A DNA stretch of 6,581 nt from Deltaproteobacteria bacterium (lineage in GTDB: Bacteria; Desulfobacterota; Syntrophia; Syntrophales; Smithellaceae). This document shows, piece by piece, positions 5,816 to 6,581 of the stretch. The stretch's first letter is position 1; every line of letters starts with the position of its first letter. The notes beneath the pieces are model-generated. The model saw only the letters and a program-made list of their open reading frames with translations, had not been told where the DNA came from and did not search any database. The position numbers were made by a program, and so were the translations under genes. The DNA lies in NCBI GenBank assembly GCA_017860985.1, contig JAGFXG010000068.1, positions 1-6,581 of the forward strand, given 5' to 3'.

Positions 5816-6581
5816 TGAAGAAAATTACCATTCTAGGATCAACGGGTTCCATCGGTGTCAGCACGCTGGATGTTATTGAAAAGAATCCAAAGGCATTCAG
5901 GGTGACGGCGCTTGCGGCCGGACGCAACGTGAAGCTTATCGCGAAGCAGATTGTCAAATTTAATCCGAAGATCGCTGCTGTCAGCACCAGGGAAGACGCT
6001 GCGAAATTGCGTCAAATCCTGGGATCAAAAAATAAGATTACAATTCTTTATGACCAAGAAGGCATAGAGGAAGTTGCTTCGTATTCGTCATCCGATATCG
6101 TGGTTTCAGCCATTTCCGGCGCAGCGGGACTCAAGCCGACCCTGGCGGCAATAGAAGCGGGCCGGGACGTCGCTCTGGCGAATAAAGAAACCATGGTGAT
6201 TGCGGGGCATATCGTTACCGGGCGGGCAAAGCAAAAAAAGATAAAAATATTTCCCGTGGACAGTGAGCACAGTGCGATATTTCAATGTCTAGCTGGACAG
6301 AAGACCCAAAATTTGAGAAGGATTCTTCTGACAGCCTCCGGCGGCCCGTTTTATAATTTGTCCCGGAATGAACTGAAAAAAGTGACACTGGAACAGGCGC
6401 TCAGGCATCCTCGCTGGAAAATGGGCAGTAAAATAACTATTGATTCAGCATCCCTGATGAACAAAGGGCTGGAAGTGATCGAGGCAAAATGGCTGTTTGA
6501 CATGGATATTGCCCAAATTGATGTTTTAATTCATCCCCAGAGTGTTGTGCATTCCATGATTGAGCTTCGAGACGGATCCGT
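5815..6581 (+). CDS. dxr: 1-deoxy-D-xylulose 5-phosphate reductoisomerase Dxr (3' end outside window)
   Basis: Converts DXP to 2-C-methyl-D-erythritol 4-phosphate with NADPH and a divalent metal, the committed step of the MEP route to IPP (cytoplasm; the target of fosmidomycin). The 255 residues present cover the N-terminal NADPH domain with GSTGSIG (8-14), SAISGAAGL, LANKE, and most of the catalytic domain. Metal ligands are Asp149 and Glu151 in PVDSEHS and Glu220 in MNKGLEVIEAKW; the substrate-binding Ser175 (TASGGPF), Ser211, Asn216 and Lys217 are all in place. Compared with E. coli the loop after PVDSEH is about ten residues shorter, which I take as ordinary family variation. The window ends in the conserved HPQSVVHSM region, so roughly 130 C-terminal residues are missing simply because the window stops. 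The ATG shares its A with the cdsA TGA and has no clear Shine-Dalgarno site, suggesting coupled translation. Confidence 0.96.
   Translation, partial: MKKITILGSTGSIGVSTLDVIEKNPKAFRVTALAAGRNVKLIAKQIVKFNPKIAAVSTREDAAKLRQILGSKNKITILYDQEGIEEVASYSSSDIVVSAISGAAGLKPTLAAIEAGRDVALANKETMVIAGHIVTGRAKQKKIKIFPVDSEHSAIFQCLAGQKTQNLRRILLTASGGPFYNLSRNELKKVTLEQALRHPRWKMGSKITIDSASLMNKGLEVIEAKWLFDMDIAQIDVLIHPQSVVHSMIELRDGS

Noticed and set aside
5685..5987. - strand frame of 100 codons spanning the cdsA/dxr junction
   Set aside because: It is antisense to the conserved CdsA signature and the Dxr NADPH-binding region and shows no features of a real protein.

Overview
This window is an ordinary, gene-dense stretch of bacterial chromosome carrying housekeeping genes, all on the + strand. 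It holds seven complete genes and one gene cut by the right edge: argJ, rpsB, tsf, pyrH, frr, uppS, cdsA and dxr (partial). Moderate G+C (not computed), a short EF-Ts of about 200 residues, and the order rpsB-tsf-pyrH-frr-uppS-cdsA-dxr with argJ in front suggest a Gram-negative bacterium of the former Deltaproteobacteria (Desulfobacterota, perhaps near the Syntrophales). That placement is an inference from gene order and protein character, not a proven assignment.

Layout. Positions 12-1214 encode ArgJ of arginine biosynthesis. A 189-base gap (1215-1403) follows. It contains three inverted repeats that could fold in RNA, a 13-bp DNA palindrome and weak promoter-like hexamers, and probably serves as the rpsB promoter and leader. 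Then comes the translation block: rpsB (ribosomal protein S2), tsf (EF-Ts), pyrH (UMP kinase) and frr (ribosome recycling factor). tsf/pyrH and pyrH/frr overlap by one and four bases if the first ATG of each is counted. A clear intrinsic terminator (stem 4192-4216 plus a T-run) lies between frr and uppS. The envelope and isoprenoid block follows: uppS (undecaprenyl diphosphate synthase), cdsA (CDP-diacylglycerol synthase) and dxr (DXP reductoisomerase), packed with gaps or overlaps of a few bases. dxr runs off the right end.

How the genes work together. S2, EF-Ts and RRF serve translation, and UMP kinase feeds pyrimidine nucleotide pools, including the CTP used by CdsA. Dxr makes MEP, the precursor of isoprenoids. 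UppS turns the resulting IPP and FPP into the C55 lipid carrier for cell-wall synthesis, and CdsA makes the CDP-DAG precursor of phospholipids. The block therefore links protein synthesis to envelope growth. The order uppS-cdsA-dxr is the one known from Bacillus, whereas E. coli has dxr-uppS-cdsA; rseP would be the expected gene after dxr.

I found no previously undescribed system, mobile element, CRISPR array, tRNA or rRNA. The points that reward a second look are small. They are start-codon choices set by Shine-Dalgarno spacing (tsf TTG, the triple ATG of frr, cdsA), a structured rpsB leader, and an intrinsic terminator placed in front of uppS with no visible promoter behind it.
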